From NCBI RefSeq assembly GCF_011516945.1, contig NZ_WOTH01000003.1, positions 111,823 to 175,822 of the forward strand: a DNA stretch of 64,000 nucleotides, written 5' to 3'. Positions 1 through 10,865 of this stretch are shown here, piece after piece (position 1 is the stretch's first letter; every line of letters starts with the position of its first letter). Made by a program: the position numbers and the translations under genes. A model generated the notes under the pieces. It made no database searches, had not been told where the DNA came from, and was given only the letters and a program-made list of their open reading frames with translations. The stretch is from Acetobacter estunensis (GTDB taxonomy: Bacteria; Pseudomonadota; Alphaproteobacteria; Acetobacterales; Acetobacteraceae).

Positions 1-1
1 G

Positions 2-2341
<2,340 letters not shown>

Positions 2342-2372
2342 TCGCCCGTTGCATCATCAGGTTTGGGGAAGA

Positions 2373-2401
2373 GGCCGTCCGGCAACGGGCGGCCTTTTTT
2401 C
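2373..2401 (+). terminator. Rho-independent terminator after gltB
   Basis: A 9-bp stem (GGCCGTCCG with CGGGCGGCC, one G-T pair) and a GCAA tetraloop is followed by seven T residues. It sits 31 bases after the gltB stop. Confidence 0.9.
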
Positions 2402-2554
2402 TTGTGCGGGTTGTCCGAGCAATCTCTTGAGAGAAATGTGAAATACGTTTTCTGAATGACAGTTCGACAGATCATGAACAAATACGATATAAGCACCGGA
2501 AAATAGGGAGGAGTGTTTGCTGTATCGTCTTCTGATAAGCGAAAGGACATAATA

Positions 2555-3763
2555 ATGGAAAATATACTGGCGCTTATCGCAGATTTTTCGGTATTTGTAC
2601 TGTTTCCATGGCTGGTTTGGCGGCTGATCGGACGCAGTATTCCAATTGTCATTCTGCCGATATTGTTGGGAATACTGTTCGCCGTATGGCATGTGCCCGT
2701 GCATGACGTGCGTATTCCTTCTGCGTATGGAGATGAGATCGGCTGGGTCGCGGTTCTGGTGCTGGCGTTCACGGCGGGTCTGGAGATGTGGCAGCAGCAG
2801 GACGACGTGAAAGCGGAACACGCTCTGCCGCCCACAACGTGGGGACGGCTGCTGGCCGGGGCGGCGGTGGCGCTGGGTGGCCCGCTGCTGGTCGGGTCCT
2901 ATCTCGCGTGGACATTCTTTCTCCCGCTTGAAGGATGGCACCCACCTCACGCCGCTCCGTGGGTGGCGGCGGCCTCTATCGGCTTGTGTATTTCTGTCAG
3001 CGCCCTGCCTGTGCTGATCGGCGTGGTGCGCGAACTGGAACCGGCGCAGCGTCCTCTTGGGCAACTCGCTCTTCAGCTTGCGGTTGTCGATGATGCGGCG
3101 CTGTGGATCGGGCTTGCGTTCCTGCAGTTCGCGGAGCGTGGATCGGAAGCCCTGCACGGTTGGACGGAGCTTGAATTTCTGGCCGTCGCTCTTCTGGGTG
3201 GGTTGGCGGCGGGCGGCCTGTGGGCAGCAAAGCATTTCCGCCATCCGCCCACATGGGTCATCTGGGTGACGGTCCCGATCTATATGGCGGTCGGGTCGTG
3301 GGCGAGCCACCAGTTGGGGTTGCATGAACTGATCGGCGCGTATTTCGCGGGCGCGATCATGCCGCCAAGCTGGGTGCGCAGGCTGCCGGTGGAACAGGTT
3401 GGCACGTTCGCGCTGATCTGGCTGGCGCCGATGTTCTTCGGGCATAGCGGGTTGCGCATCAATGGCGATGCCCTGACATGGCCGTCCGTTGTCGCGTCGC
3501 TTGCGCTTGTGGCGGTGTCGATCATCGCCAAGATGGTGTCGGTGTATATCTTCCCGCCTGCGCCGAAACTGGCTCCTCGGCAGCGATTGGGGCTGGGGGC
3601 GCTGCTTCAGTGCAAAGGGGTGATGGAGATTGTGGCGGCGACCATCCTGCACGAGCAGAGCATGATCTCGGAGTTTGCCTTTGCCTCGCTGATGGTGCTG
3701 GCGGTGATTTCCACTGTGCTGACGGGACCGATGTTCCGTTTGCTGGCTCCACGCACTGCCTGA
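2555..3763 (+). CDS. Cation/proton antiporter, NhaP/KefB-like
   Basis: Integral inner-membrane protein of 402 residues with about a dozen hydrophobic segments. It resembles the Na+/H+ (or K+/H+) exchanger family: a conserved acidic pair lies in a membrane segment (VVDDAALW, around residue 180), and a GAYFAGAI segment is typical of the later core helices. The likely role is exchange of cations for protons. The start at 2555 is chosen because GAAAGGA lies seven bases upstream and the protein begins directly with a hydrophobic segment; an upstream GTG at 2513 would add 14 polar residues. The gene is monocistronic, between the gltB terminator and a convergent reductase. Ion specificity cannot be read from sequence. 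Confidence 0.82.
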   Translation: MENILALIADFSVFVLFPWLVWRLIGRSIPIVILPILLGILFAVWHVPVHDVRIPSAYGDEIGWVAVLVLAFTAGLEMWQQQDDVKAEHALPPTTWGRLLAGAAVALGGPLLVGSYLAWTFFLPLEGWHPPHAAPWVAAASIGLCISVSALPVLIGVVRELEPAQRPLGQLALQLAVVDDAALWIGLAFLQFAERGSEALHGWTELEFLAVALLGGLAAGGLWAAKHFRHPPTWVIWVTVPIYMAVGSWASHQLGLHELIGAYFAGAIMPPSWVRRLPVEQVGTFALIWLAPMFFGHSGLRINGDALTWPSVVASLALVAVSIIAKMVSVYIFPPAPKLAPRQRLGLGALLQCKGVMEIVAATILHEQSMISEFAFASLMVLAVISTVLTGPMFRLLAPRTA

Positions 3764-3769
3764 TGTGCC

Positions 3770-3794
3770 TGTCCCGGCTCATTATGCCGGGACA
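3770..3794. terminator. Stem-loop between convergent genes
   Basis: A perfect 9-bp inverted repeat (TGTCCCGGC / GCCGGGACA) with a 7-base loop lies between the antiporter and the convergent aldo/keto reductase. No clear T-run follows on either strand, so it is a probable but imperfect bidirectional terminator. Confidence 0.5.
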
Positions 3795-3803
3795 CGCGGC
3801 CGT

Positions 3804-4850
3804 TCAGGGGGCCGGGTTGGAATGCACCTGATGGATGGTGTTGATCCGTGTTTCCAGCTCCGGCGTGATCGCCACGTTCACTGAGCCGAGAATTTCCTCA
3901 AGCTGGGTGATGCTGGTCGCGCCGATGATGTTGGACGTAACGAACCGGCGTGACGTCACGAAGGCTACCGCCATCTGTACGGCGTTCAGTCCCGTGTCCT
4001 TGGCAAGAGCGAGATAGGCCCGGATAGCGTCGTCCACACCGGGTTTCTGATAGCGTTGGCCACGGTTGAACAGTGTCGTGCGGGCACCGGCAGGCCGCGC
4101 GCCGTCGAGATATTTTCCGGTGAGATAACCTTGTGCGAGCGGGGAATAGGCCAGAAGGCCGACCTGTTCGCGCTGTGCGAATTCAGCCAGACCCCACTCG
4201 AATGTGCGGTTGATAAGGTTATAGGCGTTCTGGATGGACGCCACACGCGGAGCACCCTGTCGCGCGGCTTCGAGGCTTTTCGCGACACCCCACGGTGTTT
4301 CGTTGGACAGGCCGACATGGCGGATCTTGCCCTCATTCACCAGATCGCCCAGCACGCCGAGTGTTTCTTCCAGCGGCACTTCGTCGCGGCTGTCGGTTCG
4401 GCTCCATGTCGTGCCGCCTTCTCCGAACAGGTTCACACGGCGATCGGGCCAGTGAAGCTGGTAGAGATCGACATACTCCGTGCCGAGGCGACGCAGGGAG
4501 CCTTCCAGCGCGTAGCGGATCTGGTGCGGCGTAAGGCGCGTTTCTTCCCCGTTGGGACGGAACCAGTCCATGGTGCTTCGACCCACCACCTTGGTGGCGA
4601 GGATGACCTTGTCGCGACTGCCGCGCTGCTTGAGCCAGCTTCCGACGATGCGCTCGGTCGAGCCATAGGTCTCGGCCTTGGGGGGAATGGAATACAGCTC
4701 GGCCGTGTCAATGAAGTTGACGCCGCGATCCAGCGCCAGATCGAGCTGTGCGTGCCCTTCGGCTTCGGTGTTCTGCTGTCCGAATGTCATGGTGCCGAGG
4801 CAGATCTCGCTGACCATGATGCCCGTGCGTCCGAGTTCTCTCTGTTGCAT
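3804..4850 (-). CDS. Aldo/keto reductase, Tas-like
   Basis: Cytoplasmic NADPH-dependent carbonyl reductase of 348 residues, the usual length for the Tas subgroup. The N-terminus LGRTGIMVSEICLGTMTFG is typical. The catalytic set is visible: Asp and Tyr in FIDTAELYSIPP (around 47-58), Lys in ATKVVG (around 86), and His in QLHWPD (around 130). Near the C-terminus, an NIIGATSITQLEE motif contacts the cofactor in this family. It reduces aldehydes or ketones, but the substrate cannot be inferred. It is transcribed alone and converges on the antiporter. Family membership is secure. Confidence 0.9.
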   Translation of the reverse strand: MQQRELGRTGIMVSEICLGTMTFGQQNTEAEGHAQLDLALDRGVNFIDTAELYSIPPKAETYGSTERIVGSWLKQRGSRDKVILATKVVGRSTMDWFRPNGEETRLTPHQIRYALEGSLRRLGTEYVDLYQLHWPDRRVNLFGEGGTTWSRTDSRDEVPLEETLGVLGDLVNEGKIRHVGLSNETPWGVAKSLEAARQGAPRVASIQNAYNLINRTFEWGLAEFAQREQVGLLAYSPLAQGYLTGKYLDGARPAGARTTLFNRGQRYQKPGVDDAIRAYLALAKDTGLNAVQMAVAFVTSRRFVTSNIIGATSITQLEEILGSVNVAITPELETRINTIHQVHSNPAP

Positions 4851-5088
4851 GGGATGCGTGCTCCTGTGCGATGCTCAACGATAGGATAGGGTCTGCGATG
4901 TGCGGCAGGCCAATACAAGAGGCCCGGCGGGCTGGAGAGGTCACTGGCCCGGCAAGAAAAAATCACGATACGACAAAGATGAGTTTTGAAAAGATGCTGC
5001 ACGTAAAAGCATGAAAACAAAGGCGGTCTTTGTCGTGAGCGTGATAATCTCCCGCTCTCTGAAGAACGGCCAATTCTTCTTTCAAGAT

Positions 5089-6249
5089 TTACTCATCGCT
5101 CGCCTGTGCAACTTCTTTCCCGCGCTCAGTAAACCACGGACGCATCCGCGCGATGGCCTCACGCACCTGATCGGTCGAAACGGCGAAGCTGAAGCGCATG
5201 AAACGGTGACCATCCACCGGATCGAAATCCACACCCGGTGCCGTGGCGACACCTGTATCGCGCAGAAGCCGTTCGCAGAAAGTGAGGCTGTCATCGGTCA
5301 GGTGACCGATATCGGCATAGATATAGAACGCGCCATCGGGTGGCGCGATGTGGGCCAGCCCCATTTCCGGCAGGGCTTCGAGCATCAACTCGCGGTTGCG
5401 GCGATAGGTCGCCAGATGGGCTTCCAGTTCGTCAGTGCCGTCAAAGGCGGCCAGACCGGCGTGCTGGCTCAGGGAAGACGGGGTGAGGAACAGATTGCCC
5501 ATCCGGGCGCGGGCTGTGTGGATCAGGTTTTCAGGCACGACCAGCCAGCCCAGCCGCCATGGGGCCATGCTGAAATATTTGGAGAAGCTGTTCACCACCA
5601 GCGCATCGTGTGTGTATTCCAGCGCGCTGTGTGTGGCCTCGGTGTAGGTCAGGCCATGATAGATTTCGTCTGAAATGACGCGGATGTTGCGGGCGCGGCA
5701 CACGTCCATCAGCGCGCGAAATGCGCTGTCGGGCAGGATGGTGCCGGTGGGGTTGGCGGGGCTGGCCACGATCAGGCCGTCGGGCGCAGGATCGAGTGCG
5801 GCCACCATGTCGGCCGTCAGTTGAAAGCGCGTCTCTTCCCCGCAGGGAAGCTCAATCGGCTTCATGTGCAGGGCGCGCAGCGTGTTGCGATAGGCCACGT
5901 AACCGGGACGCGCGAGCGCCACGCGGGCGCCGGGTGTGAAGCAGGAAGTCAGGGCCAGCACGAGCGCGGTGGACGCCCCATTGGTGAGGATCACCTGCTC
6001 GGGTGCAAGAGTGACGCCATACCACTCCAGATAATGCCGGGCGATGCGGGCCTTCAATGGCTCGCTCTCCCAATAACCCATCGGGTCCGTGGCAAGGATA
6101 TGCTGGGCGCGGGCTATGGCTTGTGCTGGCGCTGGGGTGGAAGGCTGACCGAATTCCATATGGATGATGCTGCGCCCCTCAGCCGCCAGCCGATGCGCGA
6201 GACTGCTGATGGCGATGGCGTGAAACGGATCGATTTCGGGAACGGTCAT
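5089..6249 (-). CDS. Pyridoxal-phosphate aminotransferase, class I/II
   Basis: Fold-type I PLP aminotransferase of 386 residues. Visible motifs are NGASTALVLAL (phosphate-binding turn), SPANPTGTI (cofactor ring contact), ISDEIYHGLTY, the Schiff-base lysine in NSFSKYFSM, and the arginine in RFSFAVS that binds the substrate carboxylate. It would transfer an amino group between an amino acid and a 2-oxo acid; aspartate or aromatic amino acids are typical for this subgroup, but the substrate is not decided. The start at 6249 (MTVPEID) matches the family's N-terminus; an upstream in-frame ATG at 6360 would add 37 low-complexity residues. It lies 111 bases downstream of fumC on the same strand. Confidence 0.9.
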   Translation of the reverse strand: MTVPEIDPFHAIAISSLAHRLAAEGRSIIHMEFGQPSTPAPAQAIARAQHILATDPMGYWESEPLKARIARHYLEWYGVTLAPEQVILTNGASTALVLALTSCFTPGARVALARPGYVAYRNTLRALHMKPIELPCGEETRFQLTADMVAALDPAPDGLIVASPANPTGTILPDSAFRALMDVCRARNIRVISDEIYHGLTYTEATHSALEYTHDALVVNSFSKYFSMAPWRLGWLVVPENLIHTARARMGNLFLTPSSLSQHAGLAAFDGTDELEAHLATYRRNRELMLEALPEMGLAHIAPPDGAFYIYADIGHLTDDSLTFCERLLRDTGVATAPGVDFDPVDGHRFMRFSFAVSTDQVREAIARMRPWFTERGKEVAQASDE

Positions 6250-6360
6250 GAACAAAACCTGCGGGCGGCGGGGCGGAAAACGACGAAAGGCGCGTCCGCA
6301 CGACGCGCCTTGTCTTCCTACCGATGATGGCGGGGCGCGGCCAGAGACCACGCTGTCCAT

Positions 6361-7806
6361 TCAGGCTCCCGCCAAGCCGTGTCCCACCATATCCTTGGGG
6401 TTTACGTAGCGGTTGAACGTCGCCTCATCCACGCCGGAGGCAAGTGCGGCTTCCCGCAGGGTCTCGCCCTTTTCCATGGCGCGATGGGCGATGGCAGCCG
6501 CTTTGTCATAGCCGATGGCGGGGGTGAGCGCCGTGACCAGCATGACCGATTCCTCGACATTGCGGGCGATGCGCTTGCGGTCAAGTTCCGTGCCTTCCAC
6601 GGAGAACGTGCGGAAATTGCGGCATCCATCGGCCAGAATGCGGACGGCGTGCAGCACATTCGCGACGATGACAGGGCGCATCACGTTGAGTTCGAGATTG
6701 CCCTGTGCGCCGGCGAAGGCGACGGCGGTGTCATTGCCCATCACCTGTGTGGCGATCATCACCATCGCTTCGCACTGGGTGGGGTTCACCTTGCCGGGCA
6801 TGATGGAGGAGCCGGGTTCGTTTTCGGGCAGATGCAACTCGCCCAGACCGCAGCGGGGGCCAGAACCGAGCCAACGCATGTCGTTGGCGATCTTCATCAG
6901 TGCGACAGCAAGTCCGCGCAGACCGGCGGAGGCGCGAACCATGGCGTCCAGCCCGCCAAGAGCCGCGAATTTGTTGGGGGCTGTGACGAAAGGTTTGCCT
7001 GTCAGCTTTGCGATCTGCTCTGCAATCGCTTTGCCGAAGCCTTGCGGGGCGTTCAGCCCGGTTCCCACAGCCGTGCCGCCTGCGGCAAGCTGGGCGAGGC
7101 CCCCGCGTGAGGCTTTGAGAGCATCCAGCGCATCCTCAAGCTGCTGTGCCCAGCCGGACCACTCCTGCCCGACGGTGAGCGGCACGGCGTCCTGAAGATG
7201 GGTGCGGCCGATCTTCACCACATCCATCCAGCCATCGGCTTTCTTGCGAATGGCGGCGATCAGTTCCTCCACGCGGGGAAGAAGGGTGTTCTCGATTTCC
7301 AGCAGGGTGACGACATGCATGGCGGTGGGGAAGGAGTCGTTACTCGACTGCCCCATGTTCACGTCATCGTTCGGATGGACGGGTGTCTTGGACCCGATTT
7401 CGCCGCCCAGAAGCTGGATCGCGCGATTGGCGATCACTTCGTTGACGTTCATGTTCGTCTGGGTGCCAGAGCCGGTTTGCCAGACGAAGAGCGGGAACTC
7501 GCTGTCGAGCTTGCCTGCGTGTACTTCGTCGGCCGCGCGGATGATGGCGTCCGCCTTCCATTTCGGCAGGCGCCCGTCGGCCAGATTTACGAGGGCAGCA
7601 GCTTTTTTGACGATGCCGTAGGCACGACAGACTTCGATCGGCATGACATCGCGGCCGATCGAGAAATGGATGAGACTGCGCTGGGTCTGCGCGCCCCAGT
7701 AATGATCGGCCGGCACCTCGATCTTGCCCATCGAGTCACTCTCGGTGCGGTTGCCGGTGGCGTCGATACCGATGGGGATGTCGCGCAGGGTGTGGGATTC
7801 GCTCAT
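6361..7806 (-). CDS. fumC: Fumarate hydratase, class II
   Basis: Iron-independent fumarase that interconverts fumarate and malate in the TCA cycle, active as a cytoplasmic homotetramer. The 481 residues match the class II length of about 460-480, with a slightly long N-terminus. Family motifs are present: [23 protein letters not shown] and the signature loop [13 protein letters not shown] with the catalytic serine. The start at 7806 is supported by GGGAGGAA six bases upstream; a longer in-frame start at 7845 would bury that ribosome-binding site inside the gene. It may be co-transcribed with the aminotransferase downstream. Confidence 0.96.
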   Translation of the reverse strand: MSESHTLRDIPIGIDATGNRTESDSMGKIEVPADHYWGAQTQRSLIHFSIGRDVMPIEVCRAYGIVKKAAALVNLADGRLPKWKADAIIRAADEVHAGKLDSEFPLFVWQTGSGTQTNMNVNEVIANRAIQLLGGEIGSKTPVHPNDDVNMGQSSNDSFPTAMHVVTLLEIENTLLPRVEELIAAIRKKADGWMDVVKIGRTHLQDAVPLTVGQEWSGWAQQLEDALDALKASRGGLAQLAAGGTAVGTGLNAPQGFGKAIAEQIAKLTGKPFVTAPNKFAALGGLDAMVRASAGLRGLAVALMKIANDMRWLGSGPRCGLGELHLPENEPGSSIMPGKVNPTQCEAMVMIATQVMGNDTAVAFAGAQGNLELNVMRPVIVANVLHAVRILADGCRNFRTFSVEGTELDRKRIARNVEESVMLVTALTPAIGYDKAAAIAHRAMEKGETLREAALASGVDEATFNRYVNPKDMVGHGLAGA

Positions 7807-7880
7807 GTCTTCCTCCCGTATGGAATGGCGGGCGCACCCTGACATTTTTAGACGGGTTGTTGCGAACCTCTCGCGAAACC

Positions 7881-7910
7881 GTGACAGCGGAGGAGGTATG
7901 CCGCTGTCAC
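7881..7910 (-). terminator. Stem-loop after the HdeD-type gene
   Basis: A perfect 10-bp inverted repeat (GTGACAGCGG / CCGCTGTCAC) with a 10-base loop lies just beyond the stop codon of the HdeD-type gene and before fumC. The following T-run on the minus strand is short, so termination is likely but not certain. Confidence 0.55.
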
Positions 7911-7920
7911 GCGGGACGGT

Positions 7921-8475
7921 TCAGAACGTGCGTGTTTCGATGATGGCCGAGCCACGACGCAGGGCGAGGCCGAACTGGATCCAGCCCACACCGGCGAAGA
8001 TCAGTTCGCAGGCGATCAGTGTGCCCACCAGCCATAGTCCTGACCATGGCAGCGTAGCGTAGAGCATGACGCCAATGGCAAGCGTGGCGAGACCGCCGAG
8101 CAGCATCAGCCACCAGCCCGGAAGCATACGGTTCTGGAAGGCGATGACGCAGCGGATTGCGCCACCGATAATCAGGCAGATGGAGATGAACACCGTGATG
8201 ACGACGGAGCCTGTGGCGGGTTCCTCGATCAGAAGACCGCCGCCGACGATGTAGAGCACGCCCAGAAGGAGCGTGAACAAGAAGCTGCCCCAGTCACGCA
8301 ATGCGAAAGCATGAACCAGTTGGAACGCGCCTGCGATGATGAACAGGACGCCGAAGATGACGGTGCTGGCGAGCGTGACCGAGATGGCGTCGATCCACGC
8401 CACGGCTCCCAGAGCGATGCTGGCCAGGCCGAGTAGGACGAAGAGGAGCCAGCGGTTTCCCGCGAGAGTGTTCAT
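7921..8475 (-). CDS. HdeD family membrane protein (DUF308)
   Basis: Small inner-membrane protein of 184 residues with six predicted hydrophobic segments and repeated glycine-rich turns such as FGVLFIIAGAFQLVHAF and LLLGVLYIVGGG, the pattern of the HdeD/DUF308 family. HdeD in enterobacteria is linked to acid resistance. In an acetic acid bacterium an acid-stress role is attractive but only inferred. The start at 8475 gives a short polar tip followed by the first helix. The in-frame extension to 8562 adds residues unlike the family. Confidence 0.82.
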   Translation of the reverse strand: MNTLAGNRWLLFVLLGLASIALGAVAWIDAISVTLASTVIFGVLFIIAGAFQLVHAFALRDWGSFLFTLLLGVLYIVGGGLLIEEPATGSVVITVFISICLIIGGAIRCVIAFQNRMLPGWWLMLLGGLATLAIGVMLYATLPWSGLWLVGTLIACELIFAGVGWIQFGLALRRGSAIIETRTF

Positions 8476-8641
8476 GGAGAGGAATCCTGTTCGAAAAGTG
8501 AAAGGGAGCGTATCCAGATAACGTCCTCTCGGGACATTCGTTCTGGGGCGCACGCAATACACTGCGAATGGTATTTTCTGATGCGGGAAGCGGCAATGAT
8601 GTGTCGCATTCCCGCAATGAGTGTGGGCGCCTCGCTTGCTT

Positions 8642-8911
8642 TTAGCGCGGTATGCCGTCGCTCGGATGGGCTGCGCGGAACAGGGCCCACTCTTCCACCA
8701 CCTGTCCGTCCGGCAGGTGGCAATAGCCTACCGAGCCGCTGCTTTCCTTGCGGATTTCAAGATGGCCTCCCTGCTTGATGCACCAAGCCGAGGCGGGGTT
8801 AGGCATACCGATCCGATGTGGGGGATGAGAGGCAGATGCGCAGCCGACGAGAAGGAGGCTGCCGGCCGTTATAAAGAGAGCGTGGCGCAGAGAGATGGAG
8901 GGCAGGGGCAT
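8642..8911 (-). CDS. DUF333 lipoprotein
   Basis: Small exported lipoprotein of 89 residues. The signal peptide ends in the lipobox LVGC at about residues 21-24, so the mature protein is lipid-anchored at its cysteine. The mature part contains the DUF333 pattern: NPAS-x-WC-x5-GG, then a second cysteine in GYCHLPDGQVVEEWALFR. Two cysteines outside the lipobox could form a disulfide. The family is widespread and of unknown function; some members are labelled as hemolysin or protease inhibitors without much evidence. AAGGAACG lies upstream of the start. Confidence 0.85.
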   Translation of the reverse strand: MPLPSISLRHALFITAGSLLLVGCASASHPPHRIGMPNPASAWCIKQGGHLEIRKESSGSVGYCHLPDGQVVEEWALFRAAHPSDGIPR

Positions 8912-9275
8912 GAAATTTCGTTCCTTGTGATTACGATAGGGGAGAGGATGACTCGATGTGGGGGGCTATATGTTCAAGCGTCAATGCTGCCATGTGCCCA
9001 TGCGGCCCTGTCATGAAAAGGTCATACGTATTTTCTGCGGCTTTCGGCTGGGGGTGGAGGCTATTTGTGCCGTAGGAGCCGGGAATGCGGCAGGGATATG
9101 CCAGATAAGGGGGCGACAGGAGAGCCGATTTCGCTCATGACGTTCCCCCATGGAGAGGACGGAGTAGGACATGTAACGGCGGTGCCGATCAATGTCTCAC
9201 TCTGTTACACGGTGGTCATGTTTTGGGCATTTCTCTCCGGCATGTTGCCGCTCAACCACCAGATGGAGATGGTAA
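8912..9275. other. Intergenic region without recognised gene
   Basis: This 364-base stretch separates the divergent DUF333 lipoprotein and the RDG-repeat protein. Short reading frames here have no ribosome-binding sites or family features. It must hold the promoters for both flanking genes, but I could not place them with confidence. Confidence 0.5.
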
Positions 9276-9578
9276 ATGAAAAAGGCTTTTCTGCTCGTTG
9301 CGGCTCTTGGTTTCGCAGCTCCGCTCGCAGCGCACGCTCAGGACGATAATCAGAACCGTCCGGGTCAGTTCGACGATCGTGGCGGCCCGCAGGGCGACCA
9401 CGGTCCGCAGGGCGATCGTGGCATGCAGGGTGGCGAGCACCGCGATGGTGATCGTCGTGACGGTGATCGTCGCGATGGTGAGCACCGTGAAGGCGATCGT
9501 CGCGACGGTGACCGTGGTCAGAACGACCAGTCCGGCGAGCATCACCACAAGCACCACAAAGACGACAACAACAACTGA
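9276..9578 (+). CDS. Exported low-complexity RDG/His-rich protein
   Basis: Predicted secreted or periplasmic protein of 100 residues. A clear signal peptide (MKKAFLLVAALGFAAPLAAHA) is followed by a disordered, highly charged mature region. The first part has PQGD/PQGDRG repeats. The middle has about five repeats of the form (D/E)-(R/H)-R-(D/E)-G, encoded at 9435-9515. The tail is His/Lys/Asp-rich (EHHHKHHKDDNNN) and could bind metal ions. GGAGATGGTAA precedes the ATG. I do not recognise a family. A strong terminator follows, so it is a single-gene unit. Confidence 0.75.
   Translation: MKKAFLLVAALGFAAPLAAHAQDDNQNRPGQFDDRGGPQGDHGPQGDRGMQGGEHRDGDRRDGDRRDGEHREGDRRDGDRGQNDQSGEHHHKHHKDDNNN
9435..9515 (+). 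repeat. Tandem GATCGTCG-type coding repeats
   Basis: Degenerate 15-base tandem units encode the charged (D/E)(R/H)R(D/E)G peptide repeat. Third-position differences between units show they are not a very recent expansion. Confidence 0.75.
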
Positions 9579-9631
9579 TCTCGTATCAGGAGTGAGGCGT
9601 TTTCGGATGCCTCGACTTGTCTGTCAGGAAA

Positions 9632-9658
9632 GGGCGGCTCTTCGGAGCCGTCCTTTTT
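9632..9658 (+). terminator. Rho-independent terminator
   Basis: A GC-rich stem (GGGCGGCTC with GAGCCGTCC) capped by a TTCG tetraloop is followed by five T residues. It ends the RDG-repeat gene and lies 13 bases before the convergent psiE-type gene. Confidence 0.9.
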
Positions 9659-9670
9659 CGTTGGAGTTCC

Positions 9671-10222
9671 TTATCCGTGTCCGGCATCCTGATGGGGCGG
9701 TGTGAGAGGAACGGTTGGCTCGGTGCGGCTCGCCACGCGGATGTCCTGCTCACGGATCAGCCAGTACACCACGCCAAGCGCCAGAACGGCGGCAGAGAAG
9801 GCGAACATCTCGGCTGGATTGACTTCATGCAGGTCGAGAATGATGAATTTCCGCGCTACGGCCAGCAGGGCGATGAGGACAATGGTGCGCACGCGCACGA
9901 CATCCTTGTTGGGAGACAGGCTGATACGCAGCGAACTCTTGAATTCCAGCGCGATGATGACCGTGAAGATATTGCCGAAAACGGTCTGGAAAGTGGGCAT
10001 GTCGCCGGGGTCGATCCGTTGCGCCAGAACGAGTTGCCAGACTTCCTTGGTCAGATTCCATGTCGCGAACAGTGTTACGAGCATGATGAGGGCCGTCAGC
10101 ACGAGCATGATGGCCAGTTCGAATCCCTCGTAGAGATTCATCTCAAGAAAATTTTTCCGAAGGCGCGTAGCTTCGCGCGTGAACGGATCGCCGGGGCCAC
10201 GCGGTTCATCTTGCGCTGACAT
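9671..10222 (-). CDS. PsiE family inner-membrane protein
   Basis: Membrane protein of 183 residues with four hydrophobic segments. After a basic cytoplasmic N-terminus, the region from FELAIMLVLTALIMLV onward matches the phosphate-starvation-inducible PsiE family, including the charged loop IALEFKSSLRI and the VRVRTIVLIALLAVARKFIILDL segment. The biochemical role of PsiE is unknown; in E. coli its gene responds to phosphate and cAMP. The C-terminal tail is Pro/Thr-rich. The start at 10222 has GGGAAAGCG just upstream. It converges on the RDG-repeat gene. Confidence 0.82.
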   Translation of the reverse strand: MSAQDEPRGPGDPFTREATRLRKNFLEMNLYEGFELAIMLVLTALIMLVTLFATWNLTKEVWQLVLAQRIDPGDMPTFQTVFGNIFTVIIALEFKSSLRISLSPNKDVVRVRTIVLIALLAVARKFIILDLHEVNPAEMFAFSAAVLALGVVYWLIREQDIRVASRTEPTVPLTPPHQDAGHG

Positions 10223-10347
10223 CGCTTTCCCTTTTTCATATTCAGGCAGAAGGTATCGGCATTCTTAACATGAAACGGATGCGCGAGGCGGTGAATGACG
10301 ACAGCCGTCCAAGGCTTTTCTGTTCGTGGATCGAAAAAGGAAGAATC

Positions 10348-10602
10348 ATGAAACAGCACAAGGTCATGCTTGGTGAGCAGGTGCTGTATCAGGCAGCGCA
10401 GCTTTCTCATGCCGAAAGATTTGCTGCGGCCCGACGGGCGGAAGGTCTGGCATGTCATGTCGTGCCCGACACGACGCAGGCAAATCGGCCTGCGCGGATC
10501 AATCCTCTGACGGGCAAGCCAAGGCGGATGCGTGCAAAGGGAATCATCAGGGTCCCTGGCCCGTGCGGTGAGGATGCGGACATAAAAAAACCGCCTCAAT
10601 GA
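10348..10602 (+). CDS. Small basic hypothetical protein
   Basis: Predicted 84-residue protein beginning MKQHKVMLGEQVLYQAA, rich in Arg and Ala, with no signal peptide or membrane segment. AAAAAGGAAGA lies ahead of the ATG at 10348, which is preferred over an in-frame ATG at 10270 with no such site. The stop codon lies inside the stem of the downstream terminator, which is unusual but compatible with a short tightly packed unit. I do not recognise a family. Confidence 0.5.
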   Translation: MKQHKVMLGEQVLYQAAQLSHAERFAAARRAEGLACHVVPDTTQANRPARINPLTGKPRRMRAKGIIRVPGPCGEDADIKKPPQ

Positions 10603-10612
10603 GACGGTTTTT
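10588..10612. terminator. Bidirectional terminator
   Basis: A 10-bp stem (AAACCGCCTC / GAGACGGTTT, one wobble) with a 3-base loop is flanked by A-rich sequence on the left and T-rich on the right. It can act for the plus-strand 84-residue gene and for the minus-strand 55-residue gene. Confidence 0.85.
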
Positions 10613-10633
10613 CGGCTCAAACCCGAAGTGATT

Positions 10634-10801
10634 TCAGGTGGACGGGAATTGTTCCTTGCTCCGCAAGTCGGCAAGGGTGCGTTCGGCTTCGGTCTGATCG
10701 GTGAAGGAGCGGATCAGTGTGTCTTCGTGGTAGATTTCCCACCGAACAGTTTTGCCGCCCGTGTCCTTGATTTCCTCAATGCGATATTCGCTCATCGTCA
10801 T
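10634..10801 (-). CDS. Small conserved-looking hypothetical protein, 55 aa
   Basis: Short gene translating to a 55-residue soluble acidic protein (MTMSEYRIEEIKDTGGKTVR...). It looks like a compact beta-beta-alpha protein: two strands (YRIEEI, VRWEIYHEDTLIRSF) and a helix (DQTEAERTLADLRSKEQF). AAGGA lies upstream; its spacing better suits the second ATG at 10795, which gives 53 residues. A terminator follows 22 bases after the stop. Reading-frame quality and flanking signals support a real gene. No function can be given. Confidence 0.65.
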   Translation of the reverse strand: MTMSEYRIEEIKDTGGKTVRWEIYHEDTLIRSFTDQTEAERTLADLRSKEQFPST

Positions 10802-10865
10802 GTCCTTCGTGGATGGAAACGGTTTTTGCGGCTCTCAGAGCAGAGAGACGTGGCGCGTGTGAACG

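Noticed and set aside
2357..3652. Long minus-strand frame opposite the antiporter gene
   Set aside because: Composition (Arg, His, Gln, Pro) is that of an antisense shadow; the plus-strand membrane protein is clear.
4851..5088. Possible small RNA between the reductase and aminotransferase genes
   Set aside because: No promoter-terminator pair or convincing structure was seen.
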